Positions 63,953-64,000 of a DNA stretch of 64,000 bases are shown here, piece after piece (position 1 is the first letter of the stretch; every line of letters begins with the position of its first letter). The stretch is from positions 97,691-161,690 of the forward strand of contig CH001983.1 in assembly GCA_000149265.1 (NCBI GenBank), written 5' to 3'. The DNA comes from Ciona savignyi. Its lineage: Eukaryota; Chordata; Ascidiacea; Phlebobranchia; Cionidae. The position numbers were made by a program, and so were the translations under genes. Below the pieces are notes generated by a model. That model searched no databases. It saw nothing but the letters and a program-made list of their open reading frames with translations, and was not told the DNA's origin.

Positions 63953-64000
63953 ATTTTCCTATCCCTGAAAATACGTCTAGCTTAAAATAAAAATATGTAC

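Overview
The window looks like draft genomic DNA from a tunicate, most likely a Ciona-type ascidian. It is AT-rich. Its multi-exon genes have GT/AG introns of a few hundred bases to about 4 kb and encode proteins whose closest remembered relatives are chordate (DCAF8, RPRD2, TMEM201, WDR48, NTMT1, BICC1). A tRNA-derived SINE with a TATCC-rich tail is scattered throughout, and there is one 100-N assembly gap. The species call is inference; the gene identities rest on peptide motifs read directly from the sequence and compared with recalled family proteins.

Layout: (a) 1-13.4 kb, minus strand: the first three coding exons of a Bicaudal-C (BICC1) homologue inside large repeat-rich introns; the rest was not found in the window. 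(b) 16.3-18.6 kb, plus: a complete seven-exon two-pore-domain (K2P) potassium channel. (c) 21.0-28.4 kb, plus: WDR48/UAF1 and TMEM201/Samp1, both intronless, followed by a three-exon NTMT1 N-terminal methyltransferase. (d) 28.9-37.8 kb, minus, convergent with NTMT1: a 13-exon DCAF8 homologue with one extra base that breaks the frame in exon 7. (e) 38.1-44.3 kb, minus: a nearly intact but frameshifted Ty3/gypsy LTR retrotransposon inserted in a SINE. (f) 45.0-54.2 kb, plus: an RPRD2 homologue whose frame seems to need a 7-nt microexon. Its introns carry minisatellites, one of them built from SINE sequence, and a decayed duplicate of an exon. (g) 57.3-59.5 kb, plus: the N-terminal part of a threonyl-tRNA synthetase preceded by an EF1B-type GST-C-like domain; the catalytic part is absent. 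(h) 59.7-63.95 kb, minus: an eight-exon gene for an unrecognised 670-residue single-pass membrane protein with a long acidic tail and repeated tyrosine motifs.

The genes are mostly unrelated housekeeping or regulatory functions: deubiquitinase cofactor, nuclear envelope protein, N-terminal methylation, CUL4 adaptor, Pol II CTD reader, tRNA charging, K+ channel and RNA binding. No shared pathway is evident. The best leads are the tyrosine-rich membrane protein, the GST-C/ThrRS fusion, the microexon, and introns loaded with repeats that mimic splice sites.
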